NCBI GenBank assembly: GCA_015228995.1
Contig: JADGCM010000025.1
Span: 1 to 16,275, forward strand
DNA length: 16,275 nt
From: Magnetococcales bacterium
GTDB lineage: Bacteria > Pseudomonadota > Magnetococcia > Magnetococcales > JADGCH01
Reading direction: 5' to 3'
Shown in pieces: positions 1 to 6,460 of the stretch. The notes beneath the pieces were generated by a model. It made no database searches and was not told the DNA's origin. It saw nothing but the letters and a program-made list of their open reading frames with translations. The translations under genes and the position numbers were made by a program. The stretch's first letter is position 1. Each line of letters opens with the position of its first letter.

Positions 1-1080
1 ATTTTGGTACGTCTTGATGACGAGCGTGAGTTCAAGGCCACCGTTGTTGGCCGCGATGCCAAAACCGATGTTGCCCTGATCCGGATCAAATCTGACGCGC
101 CGCTGCCAGCTGCTCGACTCGGTAATTCGGATCAAGCCGAAATTGGCTCCTGGGTGATTGCCATCGGCAACCCCTTCGGACTGGAAGCCACGGTTACCGT
201 TGGCATCATCTCTGCTAAGGGACGGGTTATTGGTACCGGTCCTTACGATAACTTCATCCAGACCGACGCAGCGATCAATCCGGGCAATTCCGGTGGCCCC
301 TTGTTCAATCTAAATGGTGAAGTGGTCGGTATTAATACCGCCATTTTTTCACGTTCCGGTGGCAGCATGGGGATCGGTTTTGCGATACCAGTCAATATGG
401 CCAATACCGTGGTCGAGCAGCTCAAGAAACATGGCCATGTGACGCGCGGTTGGCTTGGTGTTCGCATTCAGACCATCGATCAAAATTTATCTGAAGCATT
501 TGGACTTGAGAAACGAACGGGAGCGTTGGTGGCCAGCGTCGAAGCCGGTTCGCCGGCGGATAAGGCCGGGCTGAAACAAGGCGATATTATCGTCACTTTC
601 GATGGCAAGCCCATCCAGAAAATGACTGACCTGCCGGCCATTGTCGCGGCGACCCCGGTTGGAAAACAGAGTGACGTTGAGGTCATTCGTGATAATCGAC
701 GCAAGACCGTGCATGTGGTCATTGCGCAGATGGAGGATGACAAAGAAGGAAGCAGTGCCACTGCCGGTGGTAGCGACAAAACGGAGAATATATTGGGCTT
801 GTCAGTACGTTCTTTGACGCAGGAGTTGCGTCAGGAACTACGCATTCCAGCGGAAGTACAGGGGATAGTTGTTGCTTCTGTGGCCAATGGTAGCGCTGCC
901 CACGAGGCAGGCATTCGTCAAGGGGACGTTATCAGCGAGGTCAATCGGCGCGTTGTGCGTTCGTCAGCTGATTTCAAACAGGTTGTGCAAGAGGTTAAAC
1001 CGGGTCAAACGGTCCTGTTGCTGACCTTGAGACAGGGTGAACCGCGTTTTGTAGCGATCCAGCTGCGTAGCGGTAAGTAG
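1..1080 (+). CDS. DegP/HtrA-family periplasmic serine protease, 5'-truncated by window edge
   Basis: This is the C-terminal part of a Do-like (HtrA/DegP/DegQ) protease-chaperone that degrades or refolds damaged envelope proteins. The frame is open to base 1, so the start, signal peptide and catalytic His lie outside the window. Counting from the TTG at position 4, the visible trypsin-like part has the catalytic Asp in TDVALI (residue 22) and the nucleophile Ser in GNSGGP (residue 96). Two PDZ domains follow, roughly residues 150-245 (GWLGVRIQ... AGLKQGDII) and 265-355 (GLSVRSL... AGIRQGDVI). Two PDZ domains fit DegP/DegQ rather than the single-PDZ DegS. The gene ends 122 bp before rpsU, with no clear terminator between them. 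Family identity is secure; the paralogue (DegP, DegQ or MucD) cannot be settled from this part. Confidence 0.95.
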   Translation: MLVRLDDEREFKATVVGRDAKTDVALIRIKSDAPLPAARLGNSDQAEIGSWVIAIGNPFGLEATVTVGIISAKGRVIGTGPYDNFIQTDAAINPGNSGGPLFNLNGEVVGINTAIFSRSGGSMGIGFAIPVNMANTVVEQLKKHGHVTRGWLGVRIQTIDQNLSEAFGLEKRTGALVASVEAGSPADKAGLKQGDIIVTFDGKPIQKMTDLPAIVAATPVGKQSDVEVIRDNRRKTVHVVIAQMEDDKEGSSATAGGSDKTENILGLSVRSLTQELRQELRIPAEVQGIVVASVANGSAAHEAGIRQGDVISEVNRRVVRSSADFKQVVQEVKPGQTVLLLTLRQGEPRFVAIQLRSGK

Positions 1081-1102
1081 CGGCGGCTGGTGTCATGAAT
1101 CC

Positions 1103-1131
1103 TTGAACCGCCGCATATCATAGCGTATGAT
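1103..1131 (+). promoter_or_regulatory. Probable sigma70 promoter of rpsU
   Basis: TTGAAC (1103-1108) and TATGAT (1126-1131) are separated by exactly 17 bp, giving 4/6 and 5/6 matches to the sigma70 boxes. Transcription would start near 1138 and leave a leader of about 65 nt before the rpsU start. The leader contains the left arm of the inverted repeat described separately. Confidence 0.6.
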
Positions 1132-1170
1132 TCCCGTTTGCTACGCGGAGAAATAGGCCATTTTTTTGAT

Positions 1171-1187
1171 TTGGTGTTTACCTAAGG
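1171..1187 (+). repeat. Left arm of an inverted repeat flanking rpsU
   Basis: TTGGTGTTTACCTAAGG in the rpsU leader is the reverse complement, with one mismatch in 17, of CCTAAGGTAAACACCAA at 1405-1421. The right end of this arm enters the purine-rich ribosome-binding stretch (1184-1193). The arms are about 217 bp apart and enclose the whole rpsU reading frame. Confidence 0.8.
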
Positions 1188-1202
1188 AAGGAGAAAAGAT
1201 TC

Positions 1203-1409
1203 GTGAGGGTTGAAGTCTATGATAATAACGTGGATCAAGCGATTCGCGTTCTCAAGAAGAAGATGAACCGGGAAGGGATGTTCCGGGAAATGAAAAAAAG
1301 GAAATTTTTTGAGAAACCCTCCGAAAAAAGGCGCCGCAAGAGAGCCGAAGCTGTGCGCCGGTTACGTAAAAAATTGCGGCGTGCCCTGGTTGCTGGCGGT
1401 ATGTCCTAA
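1203..1409 (+). CDS. rpsU: 30S ribosomal protein S21
   Basis: A 68-residue, strongly basic small-subunit ribosomal protein; S21 binds near the 3' end of 16S rRNA and helps start-site recognition on mRNA. The family pattern is clear: N-terminal VYDNNVDQAIRVLKKKM, then GMFREMKKRKFFEKPSE, then a long Arg/Lys-rich C-terminal helix. The EKPSE version resembles alphaproteobacterial or Magnetococcia S21. The start is GTG at 1203, with AAGGAG at 1188-1193 about 9 nt upstream. The gene is monocistronic by appearance: its own promoter upstream and a strong hairpin terminator starting 8 bp after the stop codon. The leader and the stop-codon region carry complementary 17-nt sequences, which may allow long-range mRNA pairing. 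Confidence 0.95.
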   Translation: MRVEVYDNNVDQAIRVLKKKMNREGMFREMKKRKFFEKPSEKRRRKRAEAVRRLRKKLRRALVAGGMS

Positions 1410-1421
1410 GGTAAACACCAA
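1405..1421 (+). repeat. Right arm of an inverted repeat flanking rpsU
   Basis: CCTAAGGTAAACACCAA covers the rpsU stop codon (TAA at 1407-1409) and the first bases of the terminator stem. It pairs with 1171-1187 with a single A-A mismatch (1184/1408). Because 1417-1421 also belong to the terminator stem, full pairing with the leader and full terminator folding would compete for those bases. Confidence 0.8.
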
Positions 1422-1450
1422 AAAACCTTCCTAGCGGAAGGTTTTTTGGT
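1417..1450 (+). terminator. Rho-independent terminator of rpsU
   Basis: A perfect 15-bp stem: ACCAAAAAACCTTCC (1417-1431), a 4-nt loop TAGC, and GGAAGGTTTTTTGGT (1436-1450). The T-run lies inside the right arm, and because the left arm carries the matching A-run the element could also act on the opposite strand. The CCTTCC of the left arm is complementary to GGAAGG in the rpsU ribosome-binding stretch (1186-1191). Confidence 0.85.
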
Positions 1451-1522
1451 ATTGTTTATGCTACTGTACCAACAGTGGCATAATACGGACACGGGCCAAA
1501 GGTAGATAAGGAGTGTGAGGCT

Positions 1523-1810
1523 ATGATTCGTGCTATTGATAATATCGCGACACAGACGCCCGTCACCAGGTCAACGGCGACGGGCTACCGTTATGGTCGC
1601 CTGTGGTATCAGGCGTTGCCCAGTGATGGCGGCTCGGCCGGCGCGAAAGAGCCCGGGTCGGCCTCCTCTACCGATGCTGTAAGGGTGACCATCTCCTATG
1701 CGGCTCAGCTGGCGGCAGGTCAGAATGGCTCTGCCAATATCGGGGACGGGGAGGGTCGGTCGACCCTACGTCCAGCCACCACGGCTCTCAGCCTGAGAAA
1801 GCAGCAATGA
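1523..1810 (+). CDS. Hypothetical small protein (95 aa)
   Basis: I do not recognise this protein. The ATG at 1523 has an excellent AAGGAG (1508-1513) 9 nt upstream, the best argument that it is a real gene. The product has no membrane segment or signal peptide; it is rich in Gly, Ser, Ala and Thr and looks partly disordered. A short segment around residues 53-64 (VRVTISYAAQLA) recalls the 'V-x-L-S-x-x-A-x-x-L' pattern found in some small flagellum-associated proteins, a weak resemblance that I would not use to assign function. A perfect ACTGT/ACAGT inverted repeat (1463-1476) lies upstream and could be an operator. Its last 45 nt overlap the - strand gene ending at 1766. Confidence 0.55.
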   Translation: MIRAIDNIATQTPVTRSTATGYRYGRLWYQALPSDGGSAGAKEPGSASSTDAVRVTISYAAQLAAGQNGSANIGDGEGRSTLRPATTALSLRKQQ

Positions 1811-2098
1811 TCCACCGGCAGGCTTGACCTGCTCCAGTTGCCTAAGACCGGCTAGATGCAGGTTGTGGATGCGTTCGGCCCACAGCTCGGCGGCGGCTTG
1901 CTGGCACTGGACGGCTCGTACAAGCGACGCTGAATCGGTAGCGACTCGGCGTTGGGCGTTTGACTCAAAACGTTGGCGTAGGTAGCGCTCGGCAAGCCCG
2001 TAGCAAGGGTGTTCAGACCCTGCATAGATGACCTGCGTTGCTGCCGCAACCGAGATAAAAGTGATGGTGTGTTGTTTGCCTTCCATACTCCAGTTCAT
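1766..2098 (-). CDS. Hypothetical protein (110 aa)
   Basis: I do not recognise the family. The frame is open up to 2221, but the ATG at 2098 (or 2086, a second in-frame ATG) is preferred because the longer form would overlap the start of the membrane-protein gene at 2139. The N-terminal part (HTITFISVAAATQVIYAG) looks like alternating beta structure. Residues around 60-95 form a long amphipathic helix with regularly spaced Gln, Glu, Arg and Leu (SLVRAVQCQQAAAELWAERI). No signal peptide or membrane segment is seen. The upstream purine stretch is too close to either ATG to be an ideal ribosome-binding site. Composition looks like a folded protein rather than a shadow, but the tail overlap with the 1523-1810 gene means one of the two could be spurious. 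Confidence 0.5.
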   Translation of the reverse strand: MNWSMEGKQHTITFISVAAATQVIYAGSEHPCYGLAERYLRQRFESNAQRRVATDSASLVRAVQCQQAAAELWAERIHNLHLAGLRQLEQVKPAGGSLLLSQAESRGGWT

Positions 2099-2138
2099 CG
2101 CCCTTTTCCGGGTCGGAGATAAGGGAAAAGGTACATGA

Positions 2139-2864
2139 ATGGCCAAAAAATCTGATACATCTGGGCGCGGCAAAGGCACTGCTAGTACCGAACCGGAAGA
2201 GCCCATGACCCCCACTGACAAGGGGATTCACAAGGTATTCCACGACAGCGGCGACAAGCGTAAAGAGGCGGAAGCCGCTAGCACCAAACCTAAAAGCAAT
2301 AATTATGCGGCAGGGCCGACCCCCAAGACGGTCAATTCTGCAGCAATTAGTCGCTTGGTTACCAATACTTTGCTGGTTTTATCCGTTGTTGCCGCCGTTT
2401 TTATTGGACTAGAGATCAAGAAGGAGTGGCAAAAACTCCAACCGGCGGTCATAGCCCCAGATAAAAGCGCAACACTGGCTATTACAACACCGCCGCCGCA
2501 AGGGATGGTCATTGCCGGTAGCACCCTGCCGCTATTGGCTGGGCGTGTCTACCACCATCGTGAGGGGTTAGGTATCCTGGTTGGCCATAACCCAGTGGTC
2601 GATCAAAAGGCAGCGCAAAAAGGCCAGACGCCCAAACTGTGGATCGACCAAGTGGCTATTCCCCAGTCTGACGGTCTTTTTCACGTCAACGATCTGTCGC
2701 TAGGGGTCTCTGGGGTGTTTGACATCCACGCTTTGTTAGTGGAGAAGAATATTTGGGAGCCCTGGTCACGTGAGTATAATGTCGGTAACCGGGAACCCCT
2801 CGCGAGCCTACCCAAAGCACTCGATCATAAGACGGTACGCGTCAAGACGGGTACGCCACCATGA
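2139..2864 (+). CDS. Hypothetical single-pass membrane protein
   Basis: A 241-residue protein of unknown family. Residues 1-70 are hydrophilic and charged (Lys, Glu, Thr, Pro rich, probably disordered and cytoplasmic). One membrane helix spans roughly 73-91 (LVTNTLLVLSVVAAVFIGLE), and the remaining 150 residues would be periplasmic, with a Pro-rich linker (TTPPPQGM) and then a compact region with beta-like segments (SDGLFHVNDLSLGVSGVFDI). This is an N-in, C-out anchored layout. The ATG at 2139 is preceded by AAGG stretches at 2121-2131. There is 40 bp between it and the divergent gene ending its 5' end at 2098. The next gene, sixA, has its own promoter candidate. No catalytic motif was seen. 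Confidence 0.75.
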   Translation: MAKKSDTSGRGKGTASTEPEEPMTPTDKGIHKVFHDSGDKRKEAEAASTKPKSNNYAAGPTPKTVNSAAISRLVTNTLLVLSVVAAVFIGLEIKKEWQKLQPAVIAPDKSATLAITTPPPQGMVIAGSTLPLLAGRVYHHREGLGILVGHNPVVDQKAAQKGQTPKLWIDQVAIPQSDGLFHVNDLSLGVSGVFDIHALLVEKNIWEPWSREYNVGNREPLASLPKALDHKTVRVKTGTPP

Positions 2865-2890
2865 TGGCCGCTCATATGCGCAGCGCTCGT

Positions 2891-2910
2891 CTTGACTTGT
2901 TTTGACTTGT
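2891..2910 (+). repeat. Tandem 10-bp direct repeat upstream of sixA
   Basis: CTTGACTTGT and TTTGACTTGT lie head to tail, 9 of 10 bases identical, so TTGACTTGT recurs at one helical turn. The arrangement would suit a DNA-binding protein contacting one face of the helix, but no known operator is recognised. Confidence 0.6.
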
Positions 2911-2926
2911 GTAGCGGCGTCGAATC

Positions 2927-2935
2927 TGTTAAAAT
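2927..2935 (+). promoter_or_regulatory. Possible extended -10 promoter of sixA
   Basis: TGTTAAAAT fits the extended -10 pattern TGnTAnAAT. The TTGACT copies upstream are 22 bp or more away, too far to be a standard -35 box, so the promoter would rely on the extended -10 or on an activator at the 2891-2910 repeat. It lies 50 bp before the sixA start. Confidence 0.35.
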
Positions 2936-2984
2936 TGCTGTGTTTGTCGTCCATTAAAAGCTCTATTTCAGTGAGAAAGTTCGC

Positions 2985-3497
2985 ATGTCTTATCAATTGC
3001 TGCTGATGCGTCATGCAAAGTCTGCATGGGATACCGATGCCAAAACCGATTTCGAGCGCCCTCTGGCGGATCGCGGTCAAAAAGATGCGCCACGTGTCGG
3101 AGAGTGGCTCAAAAAGGAAAAACTCATCCCTGAGTACGTTGTCAGTTCTTCCGCTGAAAGGACACGGCAGACTGCTACTATTGTCTGTGACGTACTGGAC
3201 ATTAAGCACAAAAAGATCAATTGGGATGCCCGAATTTACGGGGCTGGCACTGAGGAGCTGCTGGAAGTGTTAGCGGACGTGCCCGCGAAGGTCAAGAGCG
3301 TGTTGCTAGTCGGACACAATCCCGGACTTGAGTTCCTCTTCTCCCATCTGGTTGGTTCGACCAAACATGGTAACTTTGACGTCGGCTTGATCAAAACCGC
3401 CACCGTTGTGCATCTGAAAGTGCCAGAAGATTGGTCTGCCCTGAGCAGCGGCTGTGCCACCTTGGTAACAGTCAAACACCCAAGGGATCTGTCATAA
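2985..3497 (+). CDS. sixA: SixA-type phosphohistidine phosphatase
   Basis: A 170-residue histidine phosphatase superfamily protein. SixA removes phosphate from phosphohistidine, in E. coli affecting the ArcB sensor and the nitrogen phosphotransferase protein NPr. The N-terminal LLLMRHAKSAW carries the nucleophile His10 with Arg9, in the 'RHAKS' version typical of SixA rather than RHGxT. Phosphate-binding arginines appear in SSSAERTRQTA (59-61), and the second catalytic His is His111 in VGHNPGLE. Length matches SixA (about 160 residues), without the large insertions of phosphoglycerate mutases. The next gene starts 19 bp downstream with a perfect ribosome-binding site, so the two are probably cotranscribed. 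The in vivo substrate cannot be read from sequence. Confidence 0.9.
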   Translation: MSYQLLLMRHAKSAWDTDAKTDFERPLADRGQKDAPRVGEWLKKEKLIPEYVVSSSAERTRQTATIVCDVLDIKHKKINWDARIYGAGTEELLEVLADVPAKVKSVLLVGHNPGLEFLFSHLVGSTKHGNFDVGLIKTATVVHLKVPEDWSALSSGCATLVTVKHPRDLS

Positions 3498-3516
3498 TCA
3501 AGCCAGGAGGTTTAAG

Positions 3517-4506
3517 GTGGCCACGACTGGCCAGAGCGACGAATACGATTCCCCCTGGAAGGAGATCTTAGAGCGTTATTTCAAAGAGTTTATGGCATTT
3601 TTCTGGCCGGTGGCGTATGACGACATCGATTGGAGTCGGCCCCCCGAATTTCTCAACCAAGAGTTCGGCCGTATCATGTTGGAGGCACAGGCCAATAACC
3701 GTCGTTTGGATCAACTCGTTAAGGTGTGGCGCAATAATGGTGTTGAGGAGTGGTTGCTGGTTCACGTCGAGATCCAGGGTAACCGCGTCACCAATTTTGA
3801 AGGGCGGATGTTCTCCTGCCTGTACCGGGTTCACGACGCCTACCAACGCACGGTGGTGGGCTTAGCCATCCTGACCGACATGGACGCCAGCTGGCGTCCG
3901 ACCGAGTATGGCCGCGGTCTGTGGGGAACGCACGTCAGTTACCGCTTCAATATGGTCAAGTTGTTGGACTTTGTCGGTCGTGAGACAGAACTTGAGCTGT
4001 CGGACAGCCCGTTTGCGGTGGTGGTATTGGCACAATTGCGGGCCAAGCAGACCAGACACGACCCAGAGGGGCGCTATCAGGTCAAGATGCAGCTGATTCG
4101 TCAGCTATATCGGCGTGGTTTTGATCGTCAGAAGATTATTGATCTGTTTCGTTTCATTGATTGGGTGATGCGTTTGCCCGAGGGGATGGAACGACAATTG
4201 TGGCAGGAAGTGCAGCAACTAGAGGAGAATAAGAGGATGCCTTACGTTAGTAGCGTAGAGCGGTTTGGTATTGAAAAAGGTATTGAAAAAGGTATTGAAA
4301 AAGGTATTGAAAAAGGTCGACAAAAAGGTAATGCTGAGATTTTGTTGCGCCAACTTTACCGCCGATTTCAGACCCTCCCTGGTTGGGTTGAACAGAGGGT
4401 TCTCAACGCCAAAATAGAGCTGTTGGGGGAATGGGCGGATCGATTTGTAGACGCGCATTCACTGGAAGATATTTTTGGAGACGAGGCACAGCAGGCAATA
4501 CCTTAA
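3517..4506 (+). CDS. Rpn-family PD-(D/E)XK nuclease / putative transposase
   Basis: A 329-residue member of the recombination-promoting nuclease (Rpn, transposase_31-like) family; characterised E. coli Rpn proteins are DNA endonucleases that raise RecA-independent recombination. The N-terminal DSPWKEILERYF...FFWP...DIDWS is the usual opening. The PD-(D/E)XK core shows Asp65 (LDQLVKVW) and Glu85-x-Gln87 in WLLVHVEIQG. A central helical region is followed by four exact GIEK repeats (residues 251-266) and a degenerate fifth, then the characteristic tail LLRQLYRRF...LP...A...SLEDIFG (DUF4351-like). Start is GTG at 3517 with AGGAGG (3505-3510) 6 nt upstream. These genes usually occur in many copies per genome; a remnant of another copy lies at 14498-14780. 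It converges with uppP, 20 bp away. Confidence 0.9.
   Translation: MATTGQSDEYDSPWKEILERYFKEFMAFFWPVAYDDIDWSRPPEFLNQEFGRIMLEAQANNRRLDQLVKVWRNNGVEEWLLVHVEIQGNRVTNFEGRMFSCLYRVHDAYQRTVVGLAILTDMDASWRPTEYGRGLWGTHVSYRFNMVKLLDFVGRETELELSDSPFAVVVLAQLRAKQTRHDPEGRYQVKMQLIRQLYRRGFDRQKIIDLFRFIDWVMRLPEGMERQLWQEVQQLEENKRMPYVSSVERFGIEKGIEKGIEKGIEKGRQKGNAEILLRQLYRRFQTLPGWVEQRVLNAKIELLGEWADRFVDAHSLEDIFGDEAQQAIP
4267..4314 (+). repeat. Four perfect 12-bp tandem repeats inside the Rpn gene
   Basis: GGTATTGAAAAA is repeated four times without change, followed by a degenerate fifth unit (GGTCGACAAAAA, 4315-4326). Each unit encodes Gly-Ile-Glu-Lys, so gain or loss of a unit keeps the frame and only changes the length of the helical linker before the C-terminal domain. 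Confidence 0.95.
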
Positions 4507-4526
4507 AGAAGTAAGGGTGCTTGTTG

Positions 4527-5333
4527 CTAAGCGAGTAGGGTAAAGATAGCTGCTCCCAGTGTCAGGCGATAAAAAACAAACACCATCAGCCCCTGGCGGC
4601 GCAGCCATGTCAGCAGGCCGTGGATCACCGCCAGTCCGGCACAGCCCGAAACAACCAAGCCAATAGCCAACATCTGCCAGTCGTGGGCGGTAACCGTTTT
4701 GTGGGAGAGTTCGATAGCGTCTAGCCCTGCCGCCAAAATACCCACCGGGATTGCCAACAAAAACGAAAAGCGGGCCGCCGTCTCACGGGTGAAACCGAGC
4801 ATCAGTGCCATTGTCATGGTAATGCCAGATCGGGAGGTGCCCGGGACCAGAGCCAGTGCCTGGGCACAGCCAATCAAAATTGCATCACGCCATGATAATA
4901 GCGGCATGGCCAAGCGGCGGCGCCCAAACCAGTCGGCGGCGCCCAGCAACAGCCCAAAAACAACCGCAGTGGTGGCGATCAGCAGCGGCGTACGCCCCAA
5001 CGATTCAATCAGTGGCTTAAAATACAACCCCGCCAACCCGACCGGAATGGTGGCAAAAGCCAACGCCCACAATAAATAAGCCTCGGGATTATCGGCAATG
5101 TGCCCCCGTCGCAAACTGGACCAACCACCGTGTAACAATGCCCCCACATCACGACGAAAATAGATCAACACAGCTAACAAGGTACCGGTATTGCTGGCAA
5201 TATCGAAGTCGAGTCCCTGATCCGGCCAGTTGAGCAAGTGAGGAACCAAAATGAGATGGCCAGATGAACTAATCGGCAAAAACTCGCTGACTGCCTGGAC
5301 AAGGCCCAACACCACCGCCTGATACCACTCCAC
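4527..5333 (-). CDS. uppP: Undecaprenyl-diphosphatase (UppP/BacA)
   Basis: A 268-residue polytopic inner-membrane enzyme that dephosphorylates undecaprenyl diphosphate, recycling the lipid carrier for peptidoglycan and other wall polymers; overproduction gives bacitracin resistance. Diagnostic motifs are present: EFLPISSSGHLIL (residues 17-29, with Glu17 and the Ser run) and PGTSRSG (164-170, Arg168). Several hydrophobic segments match the expected eight helices, and length is standard. The start is GTG at 5333, overlapping the truA stop by one base (TAGTG), so translation is probably coupled to truA. It is the last gene of the rnfH-truA-uppP run and ends 20 bp from the convergent Rpn gene. 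Confidence 0.95.
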   Translation of the reverse strand: MEWYQAVVLGLVQAVSEFLPISSSGHLILVPHLLNWPDQGLDFDIASNTGTLLAVLIYFRRDVGALLHGGWSSLRRGHIADNPEAYLLWALAFATIPVGLAGLYFKPLIESLGRTPLLIATTAVVFGLLLGAADWFGRRRLAMPLLSWRDAILIGCAQALALVPGTSRSGITMTMALMLGFTRETAARFSFLLAIPVGILAAGLDAIELSHKTVTAHDWQMLAIGLVVSGCAGLAVIHGLLTWLRRQGLMVFVFYRLTLGAAIFTLLA

Positions 5334-6094
5334 TACTCACACCCCTTTCTTCTTGGCTGGTGATACAGCACGCGCACCAAATAGAGCCCGTGTGGCGGTG
5401 CTGTTGGACCCGCCGCTTGACGATTGCCAGCTTGTGCCACTCGGACGAACTGTTCCACCGACCAACGTCCCTGCCCGACCAACAGTAGGGAACCAACGAT
5501 GTTACGCACCATGTGGTAGAGAAAACCATCGGCACCGATCACCATTCTGATTTCATCACCATGGCGGCACAGCTCAAGGCGCGAAACATGGCGCACCGCC
5601 GTTTTAGCTTGGCACTCCGCTGCCCGAAAGGCCGAAAAATCGTGCGACCCCAGCAGCCATGCCGCAGCTTGAGCCATCTTGCTATCGTCTAGCCGTCCCG
5701 GGTGGTGCAATCGGTAACAACGCTCGAATACGGCAGGCCAGGGAGGATCGCCGATGCGGTAAAGGTACTCACGATAGCACGCCGAGAAGCGGGCATGGAA
5801 GCGCTCATCCACCATGGTACATTGAGTGACGGTAACAGCCGCCGGGGTTAGGGCATTCACCGCCCGCTGTATCGCTGATTCTGGCCGCACTTTATGGGTA
5901 TCAAAATGGGCAACCTGCCCCAGAGCATGTACCCCCGCGTCGGTACGTCCAGCCCCGATGACTGTCACGCTATGTCCACACAAACGGCTTAGGGCCTGCT
6001 CAAGCGCCTCCTGGACAGAGAGATGGCCTACTTGGCGTTGCCAGCCATGAAAACAGCTGCCGTCATACTCCATCTCCAAACGAAACCGGGCCAA
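5333..6094 (-). CDS. truA: tRNA pseudouridine(38-40) synthase TruA
   Basis: A 253-residue pseudouridine synthase that isomerises U38, U39 and U40 in the anticodon arm of many tRNAs. The opening EYDGSCFHGWQRQ and the active-site GAGRTDAGVHALGQV, with catalytic Asp52, are diagnostic; RIGDPPWP and FLYHMVRNIVGSL (around 185-200) are further conserved blocks. Length is normal. The likely start is TTG at 6094, since the nearby ATG is in another frame and the frame has no better in-frame ATG before the conserved block; the ribosome-binding site is weak, which suggests coupling to rnfH, whose stop lies 17 bp upstream. The stop codon shares one base with the uppP start. Confidence 0.95.
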   Translation of the reverse strand: MARFRLEMEYDGSCFHGWQRQVGHLSVQEALEQALSRLCGHSVTVIGAGRTDAGVHALGQVAHFDTHKVRPESAIQRAVNALTPAAVTVTQCTMVDERFHARFSACYREYLYRIGDPPWPAVFERCYRLHHPGRLDDSKMAQAAAWLLGSHDFSAFRAAECQAKTAVRHVSRLELCRHGDEIRMVIGADGFLYHMVRNIVGSLLLVGQGRWSVEQFVRVAQAGNRQAAGPTAPPHGLYLVRVLYHQPRRKGCE

Positions 6095-6111
6095 TTCAAC
6101 CGATCCATGCT

Positions 6112-6402
6112 CTACCCTTCTTCGGACTCATCACCCTCACCTGCTGGCTTATCGCGCCCCTTCTTGGGTGGCTTACCCACAGCCGGTCGATAAATCTCGA
6201 CCCGGTCTCCAGGTTGAAGCAACTGATCTAATGGAACTAACTTACTATAGATACCGATCTTTTGTTGCACTAAATCGATTTGAGGACATTTTTCTAACAG
6301 ACCAGATCGACGGATGGCCTGTTCCGCCGTACATCCGTCTGGCATCTCAAACTCCAATAACCACTGCTTACGAGGCTCCGCATAAGTCACAGCAACACGC
6401 AT
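6112..6402 (-). CDS. rnfH: RnfH family protein (ubiquitin-like beta-grasp)
   Basis: A 96-residue member of the RnfH/RatB (UPF0125) family. These are small beta-grasp proteins related in fold to ThiS and MoaD but without a C-terminal Gly-Gly; the function is not established, and a tie to the Rnf electron-transport complex in some species gave the name. Matching features are MRVAVTYAEPRKQWLLEFEMP at the start (first strand pair), the VPLDQLLQPGDRVEIYRP motif (around 56-73), and an acidic/basic low-complexity tail. Start ATG at 6402 has GAGGAG about 7 nt upstream on the - strand. It is the first gene of a - strand operon with truA and uppP. RnfH is often near smpB and ratA, which are not here. 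Confidence 0.85.
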   Translation of the reverse strand: MRVAVTYAEPRKQWLLEFEMPDGCTAEQAIRRSGLLEKCPQIDLVQQKIGIYSKLVPLDQLLQPGDRVEIYRPAVGKPPKKGRDKPAGEGDESEEG

Positions 6403-6460
6403 GAGAACTCTCCTCTTGTTTTAACAGGCCTTCCGTTTAAGACGGGATAGCCCTTTCAAG

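Noticed and set aside
1463..1476. ACTGT/ACAGT inverted repeat as a LexA box
   Set aside because: The half-sites are too close (CTGT and ACAG with 4 nt between instead of 8), so it does not fit LexA; kept only as a possible operator in the note on the 1523 gene.
4267..4326. Possible CRISPR-like array
   Set aside because: Units are contiguous 12-mers without spacers and lie in frame within a protein gene.
4699..5079. 126-aa open frame on the + strand, opposite uppP
   Set aside because: Shadow of the well-supported uppP frame; no ribosome-binding site and no family resemblance.
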